Shown: positions 1 through 5,169 of the stretch, piece by piece | Numbering within the stretch: position 1 is the first letter of the stretch | Layout of the letters: every line of letters begins with the position of its first letter | Assembly (NCBI GenBank): GCA_946479125.1 | Contig: CAMLET010000276.1 | Coordinates: 1 to 5,169 of the forward strand | Direction of reading: 5' to 3' | Length of the DNA stretch: 5,169 nucleotides | Source of the DNA: an uncultured Flavobacteriales bacterium | GTDB lineage: Bacteria > Bacteroidota > Bacteroidia > Flavobacteriales > Crocinitomicaceae | Position numbers and translations under genes: made by a program | The notes under the pieces: generated by a model | The model's database searches: none | Seen by the model: the letters and a program-made list of their open reading frames with translations, nothing else | What the model was told of the DNA's origin: nothing

Positions 1-72
1 TGACCAAAGTAAAACTTCGGTAATACCTGTGATAATTAGAATTTGATGATATGTAGACTTCGTATTAATCAT
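1..72 (-). CDS. 5' end of the gene following batA, product unidentified (partial)
   Basis: The first 24 codons of a gene that runs off the left edge. It begins with ATG at 72-70, inside the last codons of batA, so that the start and the batA stop form the string ATGATTAA with an 8-base overlap. This arrangement favours coupled translation. The visible protein starts MINTKSTYHQ and continues into a hydrophobic stretch (about residues 11-23) that could be the start of a membrane segment or a signal anchor. In Bat loci the gene after batA is usually batB, a second membrane-anchored VWA protein, so position suggests BatB. However, the visible residues do not show the pattern I would expect of a BatB N-terminus, and no VWA motif lies inside the window. 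The other two frames offer no credible start: one is closed by a stop codon and the other only continues past the batA stop. Existence of the gene is fairly likely; its identity is open. Confidence 0.6.
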   Translation of the reverse strand, partial: MINTKSTYHQILIITGITEVLLWS

Positions 73-1063
73 CAAGTTTAAATTTCCAATGTTGAATACT
101 CCAGGCTGCTATGGAAAATAGAATTCCCCAGAAAAAGAATGGAAAAAGAGTTAATGGCGGCTGAGCTCCCATATAATCCGTTTCAATTTTTCTTTTTTCC
201 AGTTGATCAATTTCCTTATAAACCTCGCCTAAACTTTCTGTATCAGTAGCTCTAAAATATTTTCCTCCTGTTCTGTCGGCAATTGCTTTTAAAGTCACTT
301 CATCAATTTCTACGTCCATGTATTGACCGAATGGTCCTGATGAATTTGATCCTGCTCCAATAGTATAAACTCTACAACCCTTGTTTTTAGCCAGTTGTGC
401 CGCTTCCATTGGTTCAATTGTTCCCGAGTTATTCATTCCATCGGTAAGAAGAATGATTACTTTGGATTTCAAGCTATCACTTCTCAAGCGCGTAACTGCA
501 ACTCCCAATCCCATTCCAATTGCTGTTCCGGGTGCAACTCTGTCGGGTTGAATGTCTGTGATTTGTTGTTTTAAAGCTTCATAATCAATAGTTGCAGGAC
601 AAGCAGAATAAGCTTCACCTTCAAAAACCACTAAACCAACTCTGTCGCCTTTTCTGGAGTCCACAAATTCCTTTGCAACTTTTTTTGTTGCTTCCAAACG
701 ATTGGGAAGTAAGTCTTCTGCGAGCATAGAACCAGATGCATCAATTGCAAGAATGATGTCGATTCCGTTTTTGTAATCAATTTTTGGAGGATCGAATTCC
801 GGATGATATGGCTTAGCTGTAAGTGAAACAAAGCATAACAATCCTAAACCATACAATACGGCAATGATCCATCTGAAAACAACAACATTTCCACCTTTAA
901 TACTTAATTGTTCTGTATCCGAACCTGTGAATTTCAGATGTCCAATGTCTTTACGGTGCAAATAATCCCAAAGAAAAATGAGCACGGGAACTCCAATCAA
1001 CAAGTATAACATGTTGGGCGCGTAGTAGGAATAATTCCAAAAATCTATGTCGAACGCACTCAT
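65..1063 (-). CDS. batA: BatA-type membrane-anchored VWA domain protein
   Basis: A 332-residue protein of the BatA/BatB family: a VWA domain held at the inner membrane by flanking helices. Hydrophobic helices are visible at about residues 16-34 and 63-83 before the domain, and at about 304-324 near the C-terminus, a layout typical of the family. The VWA domain spans roughly 100-290. It carries a complete metal-ion-dependent adhesion site: the DxSxS motif at D108, S110 and S112, the Thr of PGT at T180, and the Asp of LTDG at D208. Length is normal for the family. The ATG at 1063-1061 overlaps the preceding stop as ATGA, which fixes the start and suggests coupling. In this family the VWA domain is thought to bind partner proteins through the bound metal, working with the MoxR ATPase encoded in the same operon. 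The role in oxygen or envelope stress is inferred from Bat loci in other Bacteroidota and is not shown here. Confidence 0.93.
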   Translation of the reverse strand: MSAFDIDFWNYSYYAPNMLYLLIGVPVLIFLWDYLHRKDIGHLKFTGSDTEQLSIKGGNVVVFRWIIAVLYGLGLLCFVSLTAKPYHPEFDPPKIDYKNGIDIILAIDASGSMLAEDLLPNRLEATKKVAKEFVDSRKGDRVGLVVFEGEAYSACPATIDYEALKQQITDIQPDRVAPGTAIGMGLGVAVTRLRSDSLKSKVIILLTDGMNNSGTIEPMEAAQLAKNKGCRVYTIGAGSNSSGPFGQYMDVEIDEVTLKAIADRTGGKYFRATDTESLGEVYKEIDQLEKRKIETDYMGAQPPLTLFPFFFWGILFSIAAWSIQHWKFKLDD

Positions 1064-1989
1064 TGTTTTGGTATGTCTAATGGACTAAGTTCAATAATCA
1101 GTTCTTCCAGCTGTTTCATATTCAGAAGAACCGTATCCGCAATAGGAATGTTCTTTCCAAACTTTGAAAAATCTGAAGCCAGCAATAAATTTTTAACTCT
1201 TTTGATAATATGTGTTTCTACTTCCAGGGATTTCAACTGTTGTTCAGTCAACGTGGTTGTTTTCCCTTTAAAGTTCATTTTGTATTTCTGCGTTAGAAAT
1301 TCCTTTAAAATTCGACTGAATTCAACGTAATGCTTCTCAATTTGTCCGTTTTCCCAAAGTGCTTTCTTTTCAAGCGCATGAAGCTTTTGCAGGGTTTTCG
1401 TTTTGAGTGTTTCAGAATTGTTCAAGCGTGTTCTGTTCCGTTTATTCCAAAGAATAAGGGTAATAAGCAATATGATTAAAAGCGCAATGGAAATACCGTA
1501 AGTTCTAAGCCACGCCATTGGATTTGACATTTCTTCGACCTTAATTTCAGAAATGTTTGTGTCCACAATTTTCTTCTTGAACGTAACACTTAGCTCAGGA
1601 ATGTCAACCGATATCGAAGTGTCTTTCGACTTCCAGTTCTTTGAATAAAAGTCTAAAAGTTGGTTGGGTAGTTTGAAATTGGCCGTATCCCAAACAAGAA
1701 CATTACAAATGATTTCTGTTTGGTGTTTTTTTCGGTCGTATTTCTTTGAAGTTCCTGTAACTTCAATTTCCCCATCGGGACGATAAAGGGTTTCATCGGT
1801 TTGACGAATATTTATCTTATCACTGGAAACCAGTTTAACCCATTTAATTTCTTCTCTACTACCGGAAATTACGATTCGTAAAACGGCAGGTTCACCAACC
1901 AAAACAGAATCTTTTTCCCAGAAAGCTCTTGCTTTTTGTGCGCTGGCAGTAAAGGCCACAAAAGTGAATATGACAAGTAAAAACCTCAC
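1060..1989 (-). CDS. Exported single-pass membrane protein of the Bat operon (BatD/DUF4381-like layout)
   Basis: A 309-residue protein that I do not assign to a named family with certainty. It has an N-terminal signal peptide (MRFLLVIFTFVAFTASAQ, cleavage probably near residue 18). A beta-rich periplasmic part follows (about 20-155), opening with a KDSVLVGEPAVLRI stretch like the start of BatD-type repeats. One transmembrane helix lies at about 164-182, and a charged, mostly helical cytoplasmic domain runs to the end. That last part (about 198-300), with its KYKMNFKGKTTTLTEQQL, LLLASDFSKFGKN and following helix, resembles the C-terminal regions of BatD/DUF4381 proteins found beside MoxR and DUF58 genes. 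The start is GTG at 1989-1987, overlapping the upstream stop as GTGA; no in-frame ATG lies nearby, and the signal peptide begins directly at this codon. The likely role is a membrane adaptor linking periplasmic and cytoplasmic parts of the MoxR-VWA machinery (inference from context). Confidence 0.85.
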   Translation of the reverse strand: MRFLLVIFTFVAFTASAQKARAFWEKDSVLVGEPAVLRIVISGSREEIKWVKLVSSDKINIRQTDETLYRPDGEIEVTGTSKKYDRKKHQTEIICNVLVWDTANFKLPNQLLDFYSKNWKSKDTSISVDIPELSVTFKKKIVDTNISEIKVEEMSNPMAWLRTYGISIALLIILLITLILWNKRNRTRLNNSETLKTKTLQKLHALEKKALWENGQIEKHYVEFSRILKEFLTQKYKMNFKGKTTTLTEQQLKSLEVETHIIKRVKNLLLASDFSKFGKNIPIADTVLLNMKQLEELIIELSPLDIPKQ

Positions 1990-2855
1990 TTTCTTTTTCT
2001 GAAGAGATTTACCAGTTCATGATAGTAATCTTGCTCTGTACTGAGAAGAAGAAGGTCTAACTGCACCGACTTGAACAATTCTGAAACCTGAGCAAGTTTC
2101 TTTTTATGAAATTCCTGAATGTTTTCTCTCGCACCTCTTGATGAAGTGTCGAGCCAAGAAGTAGATTGTGTTTCTGTATTGTACAAGCGAACGAATCCAA
2201 CGCTTGGAACGTTAATTTCTCCCGGATCTGAAAGCTGAATTCCAATGACGTCATGTTTTTTACGAATCTGCTGCAAGCTTGTTTGTAAGGTTGACGGATC
2301 GGGAAAATCACTTAAAAGAAAGCATATACTTCTTTGTTTATGCAGATTCAATAGCAATCGAATTCCTGCTGAAAGATCGGTTTTCTTGCCTTTCGGTTCC
2401 AGTTTTAGCAAACGTCGAACGATTGTGTGCACGTGTTCTACTCCTTTTTTCGGCGGAATATAATCTTCTACCTGATCTGAAACGAAAACAGCACCTACTT
2501 TGTCACCGTTGAAAGCTGCTGAGAATCCCAATGTTGCCATCAATTCAATAGCCAGGGTAACTTTTGAGTTTTCATTCATTCCGAAATACATGGAACCAGA
2601 AACGTCGATCACCAAAAAAATGGACAAATCGCGCTCTTCTTCAAATACTTTTACGTGAGGAGCTCTTGTTCGCGCGGTTACGTTCCAGTCAATTGTTCTG
2701 ATCTCATCACCATATTGGTAAGCACGCACTTCACTAAACGACATTCCTCTTCCTTTAAACGCGCTTTGGTATTGTCCGGCGAAAACGTTCTTTGCCAAAC
2801 CACGCATTTTAAGTTCAATTTTTCGAACCTTTTTGAGGATGTCGCTGTGGTCCAT
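1986..2855 (-). CDS. DUF58 domain protein with VWA-like fold
   Basis: A 289-residue protein of the DUF58 family, which is almost always encoded next to a MoxR ATPase. The family hallmark region is clear at about residues 36-63 (GRGMSFSEVRAYQYGDEIR, then IDWNVTART). It is followed by a VWA-like domain with an intact metal site: D84, S86 and S88 of DVSGS, a candidate threonine at T159 (KKTD) and D183 in LLSDFPD. No membrane helix or signal peptide is seen, so this is the short soluble form, unlike the longer DUF58 proteins with two N-terminal helices; it should act in the cytoplasm. The C-terminus is basic (RKRK). The ATG at 2855-2853 lies 8 bases after the moxR stop, and the TGA stop overlaps the next GTG start. 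The function is not defined biochemically; partnership with the adjacent ATPase is inferred from conserved gene pairing. Confidence 0.93.
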   Translation of the reverse strand: MDHSDILKKVRKIELKMRGLAKNVFAGQYQSAFKGRGMSFSEVRAYQYGDEIRTIDWNVTARTRAPHVKVFEEERDLSIFLVIDVSGSMYFGMNENSKVTLAIELMATLGFSAAFNGDKVGAVFVSDQVEDYIPPKKGVEHVHTIVRRLLKLEPKGKKTDLSAGIRLLLNLHKQRSICFLLSDFPDPSTLQTSLQQIRKKHDVIGIQLSDPGEINVPSVGFVRLYNTETQSTSWLDTSSRGARENIQEFHKKKLAQVSELFKSVQLDLLLLSTEQDYYHELVNLFRKRK

Positions 2856-2863
2856 TTTAGTTG

Positions 2864-3877
2864 TTATGGAACTTCAACACGTTGAAGCAATTGGTCAACA
2901 ATCTGATCACTTTTCACACCATCAGCTTCTGCTTCGTATGTTAAGCCAATTCTGTGACGAAGAACATCTGATGCGATAGTTCTAACATCATCCGGAATAA
3001 CGAATGCTCTGTTTTCAAGGAATGCATTTGCTTTAGCTGCAAGCGCAAGATTGATACTTGCACGAGGTGATGCTCCGAATGAAATATATTTTGTCAATTG
3101 TGCCAAACCAGCTTCCTGCGGGAAACGTGTAGCGTGAACAATTGAAATGATATAGCGTTCAATCTTTTCGTCGATGTAAATGGATTTTACCAGTTTACGT
3201 GCGCTTAAGATCTTTTCTGAATCAATTACTGCCGAAACTTTGGATAAACCTTCAGCGCGAACATTCGATCTCAGGATCAGTTGTTCTTCTTGTTTTGAAG
3301 GATAGCCAAGAACCACTTTGAAAAGGAAACGGTCAACCTGAGCTTCAGGAAGTGGATAGGTTCCTTCTTGTTCAATTGGGTTTTGTGTTGCCAATACCAA
3401 AAACGGTTTTGGTAGCAAATGTGTATCGTCTCCAATGGTAACCTGACGTTCCTGCATAGCTTCCAGCAAAGCCGATTGCACCTTTGCAGGAGCACGGTTT
3501 ATCTCATCAGCCAATACAAAGTTGGCGAAGATTGGTCCTTTTTTTACAGCGAATTGTCCGGAATTTTGCTGATAGATCAATGTTCCGGTAACGTCTGCCG
3601 GAAGTAGATCCGGAGTGAATTGCACACGCGAAAAATCTCCTGTTACAGCATCCGACAATGTTCGAATAGCCAATGTTTTTGCTAATCCGGGAACACCTTC
3701 CAATAGAACGTGACCGTCGGCTAAAAGGGCTAAAACAAGGGCTCTAACCATTCTATCCTGACCAACAATTACTTTTCCAATTTCGGATCGTAAGTCATCA
3801 AAGGATTTTGCTTCTAGTGCGATTTTTTGTGCCAGTTCTTGAAGTTGATCAGACGGGCTAAGTGGAGCTGTATCCAT
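2864..3877 (-). CDS. MoxR-family AAA+ ATPase
   Basis: A 337-residue ATPase of the MoxR branch of AAA+ proteins, complete and of normal length. Visible motifs are Walker A GVPGLAKT (61-68), Walker B VLADEIN (121-127), sensor 1 in LATQNP (162-167), the arginine-finger region EAQVDRF (R183) and sensor 2 in GASPRAS (R272). A lid domain with helices runs to the C-terminus. MoxR proteins form oligomeric rings and are thought to remodel or activate protein partners, often by metal or cofactor insertion, together with VWA proteins. The next genes encode a DUF58 protein and a BatA-type VWA protein, which fits this model. It is the first gene of the packed run, preceded by a 135-base spacer, so the operon promoter probably lies there. 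The ATG at 3877-3875 is preceded by an A-rich stretch rather than a Shine-Dalgarno sequence, as is usual in Bacteroidota. An upstream ATG at 3892-3890 encodes only three residues before a stop. Confidence 0.95.
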   Translation of the reverse strand: MDTAPLSPSDQLQELAQKIALEAKSFDDLRSEIGKVIVGQDRMVRALVLALLADGHVLLEGVPGLAKTLAIRTLSDAVTGDFSRVQFTPDLLPADVTGTLIYQQNSGQFAVKKGPIFANFVLADEINRAPAKVQSALLEAMQERQVTIGDDTHLLPKPFLVLATQNPIEQEGTYPLPEAQVDRFLFKVVLGYPSKQEEQLILRSNVRAEGLSKVSAVIDSEKILSARKLVKSIYIDEKIERYIISIVHATRFPQEAGLAQLTKYISFGASPRASINLALAAKANAFLENRAFVIPDDVRTIASDVLRHRIGLTYEAEADGVKSDQIVDQLLQRVEVP

Positions 3878-3897
3878 AATTAGTTTTGCATGAACAA

Positions 3898-3905
3898 CAA
3901 AGATG
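3898..3905 (-). promoter_or_regulatory. Weak candidate -7 element for the moxR/bat operon
   Basis: On the minus strand this reads CATCTTTG, one base away from the Bacteroidota -7 consensus TAnnTTTG. It lies 20 bases before the moxR start codon. No convincing TTTG/TTG -33 element is seen at the expected distance upstream, which lowers confidence. If real, it would give a very short leader and leave the spacer palindrome upstream of the transcript. Confidence 0.25.
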
Positions 3906-3930
3906 AAAAAGAAAAGGAGGGTGGCTGTTT

Positions 3931-3959
3931 AAGGGTTGTTAATTTATGTTAACACCCTT
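3931..3959. promoter_or_regulatory. Imperfect palindrome in the spacer before moxR
   Basis: On the plus strand the arms are AAGGGTTGTTAA (3931-3942) and TTAACACCCTT (3949-3959), separated by six bases; they pair over 11 positions with a single unpaired T. On the minus strand it starts 53 bases after the stop of the 91-residue membrane protein gene and ends 53 bases before the moxR start. A run of T does not directly follow the stem on either strand, so it is not a classical intrinsic terminator. It may be a terminator hairpin for the upstream genes, an operator, or a leader structure of the bat transcript. Confidence 0.5.
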
Positions 3960-4012
3960 GTAATTATTGAGTTTACAGGAATTCTATTAATAGATTTTGT
4001 TGCTGATTTGTT

Positions 4013-4288
4013 TTACCAGATTAATCCCGTTCTGATAACAATAATTGAATAAATCACAATACAAAATGTCCATAACAGGAAAATTAAAAAAGGTTTTAAC
4101 GCCCATGACCGTGATTTTGTGCTTTTATTTAAATTTTCTTTTAAAACACGTTTGAATTCATCCACTGTTAAATCGCTCATCAAAGGTTGTTTGCTGTAAG
4201 CTTTGATGAATAGATACAAGAAATGTATGAATGCTACAATTATCGCAACTCCAATGAGGCCTTTATGAATTTTATTAATTATTTCCAC
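4013..4288 (-). CDS. Small two-helix membrane protein, unknown function
   Basis: A 91-residue protein I do not recognise. It has two clear hydrophobic helices, at about residues 11-30 and 66-87. A polar, charged loop of about 35 residues lies between them (SKQPLMSDLTVDEFKRVLKE and onwards, rich in Lys and Arg). The positive residues in the loop suggest that it faces the cytoplasm, with both ends outside (inference by the positive-inside rule). The chosen start is GTG at 4288-4286: an in-frame stop lies four codons upstream and the next in-frame ATG (residue 37) would remove the first helix. It follows the ankyrin gene by 29 bases on the same strand and is probably co-transcribed. No catalytic motif is visible. 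Support for coding comes from the clean alternation of hydrophobic and polar segments and from the tight context. Confidence 0.72.
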   Translation of the reverse strand: MEIINKIHKGLIGVAIIVAFIHFLYLFIKAYSKQPLMSDLTVDEFKRVLKENLNKSTKSRSWALKPFLIFLLWTFCIVIYSIIVIRTGLIW

Positions 4289-4317
4289 TCTGACAATTCA
4301 GGTATAGAATGACTTAT

Positions 4318-4842
4318 CTACTTGATTTTTACCAAGTCAGGAATGCTTTTGTTCTCTAAGGTCAACGCGAGAGAATAAGCCGTTTGTCCGTCCAGGTTTT
4401 TGATGGTTTTATCCGCCCCTTTTTTGACCAGTGCAGTGATGATTTCAATGTTCTGATTCATAACTGCATACATCAAAGCGCTGTTCCCATCCGGACCTTG
4501 CGCATTCAGGGTTCCTTTCTTTTTGATCAGAAAAAGCGCCAATTCCGTATTGTTTTGATAAACAGCAGCCAACAATGGTGTTCCTTCAGCGGAATTCGAA
4601 TTCACTTCCGCCCCCAGTTTTACGAGAGCTTTAGCCGCTTCGGTTTGTCCCCGGTAACATGCAATCATCAATGGATTAAAACCACCGGCATTTTTTGCAT
4701 TCACCGTATCCCTATCAATCTTACTCAAAGCTTTGATCTGTTCTATATTTCCGGTTCTGGCAGCTTCAAAGATGTCTTGCGCTTGCGCAGAAACCCCACT
4801 GAATAAAAGAAATAAGAAAAGAATACCAGTATTAATTGACAT
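4318..4842 (-). CDS. Exported ankyrin-repeat protein
   Basis: A 174-residue protein with a signal peptide (MSINTGILFLFLLFSGVSAQ, cleavage probably after AQA near residue 20-22) and then only ankyrin repeats. About four and a half repeats can be seen, starting near residues 23, 53, 86, 118 and 151. The typical helix pairs are visible (NPLMIACYRGQTEAAKALVKLGAEVN, shown here as the second repeat's core in part: PLMIACYRGQTEAAKALV; also ALMYAVMNQNIEIITALV). Such proteins bind other proteins; this one should act in the periplasm or outer envelope. The reading frame stays open upstream to a TTG at 4914, but the ATG at 4842 is preferred because the signal peptide begins there, and the longer form would bury it. 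The start lies 11 bases inside the end of the preceding surface-protein gene, which suggests translational coupling. No partner can be named from the sequence. Confidence 0.88.
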   Translation of the reverse strand: MSINTGILFLFLLFSGVSAQAQDIFEAARTGNIEQIKALSKIDRDTVNAKNAGGFNPLMIACYRGQTEAAKALVKLGAEVNSNSAEGTPLLAAVYQNNTELALFLIKKKGTLNAQGPDGNSALMYAVMNQNIEIITALVKKGADKTIKNLDGQTAYSLALTLENKSIPDLVKIK

Positions 4843-5169
4843 AAATTCTAAAGAATATCGGTGCGTTATTTTGTGAAAGCCAAACAGTGTAAATACCAGT
4901 TGAAAGATGTTCAAGAATGGTTTTCTCCGAAGTTATTTTTTGAATCAGTTTTCCGTTAAGGTCATAGATTTCACCTGAAACATCACCTGTTTTAAGAATT
5001 AATTCTGTTCCATTCCATGAGTACAAGTTTGATCCTAACTCCGTTAAACCACTCTCCAATTCAATTCTCCAATTCCATTCTGTTGTATCCGAAATACCTG
5101 CAAACTGGTTTCCAACCGCATCTTCAACAGCGTCATTATCGATAAGAACGTGGTAAGGGGTTTGAAGTG
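4832..5169 (-). CDS. C-terminal end of a T9SS-type surface protein with Ig-like domain tail (partial)
   Basis: The last 111 residues of a gene that enters from the right edge; the frame is open from 5167 down to the TAA at 4834-4832. The first visible part (YHVLIDNDAVEDAVGNQFAG, then ISDTTEWNWRI) matches the closing strands of an SbsA-type bacterial Ig-like (Big_5) domain. The last 65 residues resemble the T9SS type A sorting domain: IYDLNGKLIQKI at about 67-78, LSTGIYTVWL at 88-97 and a final beta strand FFRIYVN. The usual Lys in the last strand appears as Arg. Such domains direct export across the outer membrane by the type IX secretion system and are often cleaved and replaced by a lipid anchor. 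The TTG codon at 5059 is internal and not a start. The enzyme or adhesin part of the protein lies outside the window, so its function is unknown. Confidence 0.82.
   Translation of the reverse strand, partial: LQTPYHVLIDNDAVEDAVGNQFAGISDTTEWNWRIELESGLTELGSNLYSWNGTELILKTGDVSGEIYDLNGKLIQKITSEKTILEHLSTGIYTVWLSQNNAPIFFRIYVN

Noticed and set aside
1073..1330. An 85-residue open frame on the plus strand, opposite the end of the adaptor gene
   Set aside because: It is Ser/Phe/Cys-rich with no domain features, and lies fully within a well-supported minus-strand gene joined by overlaps at both ends.
2245..2885. Several short plus-strand frames opposite the DUF58 gene
   Set aside because: They overlap each other and the DUF58 gene, whose family motifs and metal-site residues are intact; none shows a protein-like pattern.
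3890..3892. Upstream ATG before moxR as an alternative start or a regulatory leader peptide
   Set aside because: It is followed by only two more codons before a stop, too short to support a leader peptide without other evidence, and it is not in a usable frame for moxR.
4384..4806. A 140-residue open frame on the plus strand, antisense to the ankyrin gene
   Set aside because: The minus strand encodes clear ankyrin repeats with a signal peptide; the plus-strand translation is rich in Cys, His and Phe without any domain pattern and looks like a shadow of the repeats.
4843..4914. Longer form of the ankyrin protein starting from TTG at 4914
   Set aside because: It would put 24 extra residues before a well-formed signal peptide and overlap the upstream gene by over 80 bases; the ATG at 4842 explains the protein better.
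5057..5059. TTG as the start of a 75-residue protein
   Set aside because: The same frame is open to the right edge and the residues upstream match the end of an Ig-like domain, so this TTG is internal to a longer gene.

Overview
The window looks like a chromosomal stretch from a member of the Bacteroidota, most likely a flavobacterium-type organism. Three things suggest this: the AT-rich composition, the MoxR / DUF58 / BatA gene order, and the C-terminal end of a surface protein with an SbsA-type Ig-like domain tail followed by a type IX secretion (T9SS) sorting-domain-like segment. All supported genes lie on the minus strand, so transcription reads from the right edge to the left edge. Genus-level placement cannot be made from the sequence alone.

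Right part (5169 down to 4013): the 3' end of the T9SS-type surface protein gene overlaps by 11 bases the ATG of a small exported ankyrin-repeat protein gene. After 29 bases comes a GTG-initiated gene for an unknown 91-residue protein with two membrane segments. These three may form one transcription unit. A 135-base spacer (3878-4012) follows. It holds a strong imperfect palindrome and a pyrimidine-rich tract, and is the only obvious place for a terminator or promoter between the two groups.

Left part (3877 down to 1): a tightly packed Bat (Bacteroides aerotolerance-type) operon. In transcription order it has a MoxR-family AAA+ ATPase, a soluble DUF58 protein with a von Willebrand A-like MIDAS, an exported single-pass membrane protein that resembles BatD/DUF4381 proteins in layout, a BatA-type membrane-anchored VWA protein, and the first 24 codons of another gene. 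Junctions are an 8-base gap, a GTGA overlap, an ATGA overlap and an 8-base ATGATTAA overlap, so translational coupling is likely throughout. By family knowledge, MoxR ATPases act with VWA proteins as chaperone-like or metal-insertion-like pairs, and Bat loci are linked to envelope stress or oxygen tolerance. The exact substrate is not known and is not visible here.

I see no RNA gene, mobile element, CRISPR array or pseudogene. No clearly new system stands out. The more unusual points are the spacer palindrome with its alternative pairing, the unfamiliar start of the gene after batA, and the small ankyrin/membrane-protein pair coupled to a T9SS cargo gene.
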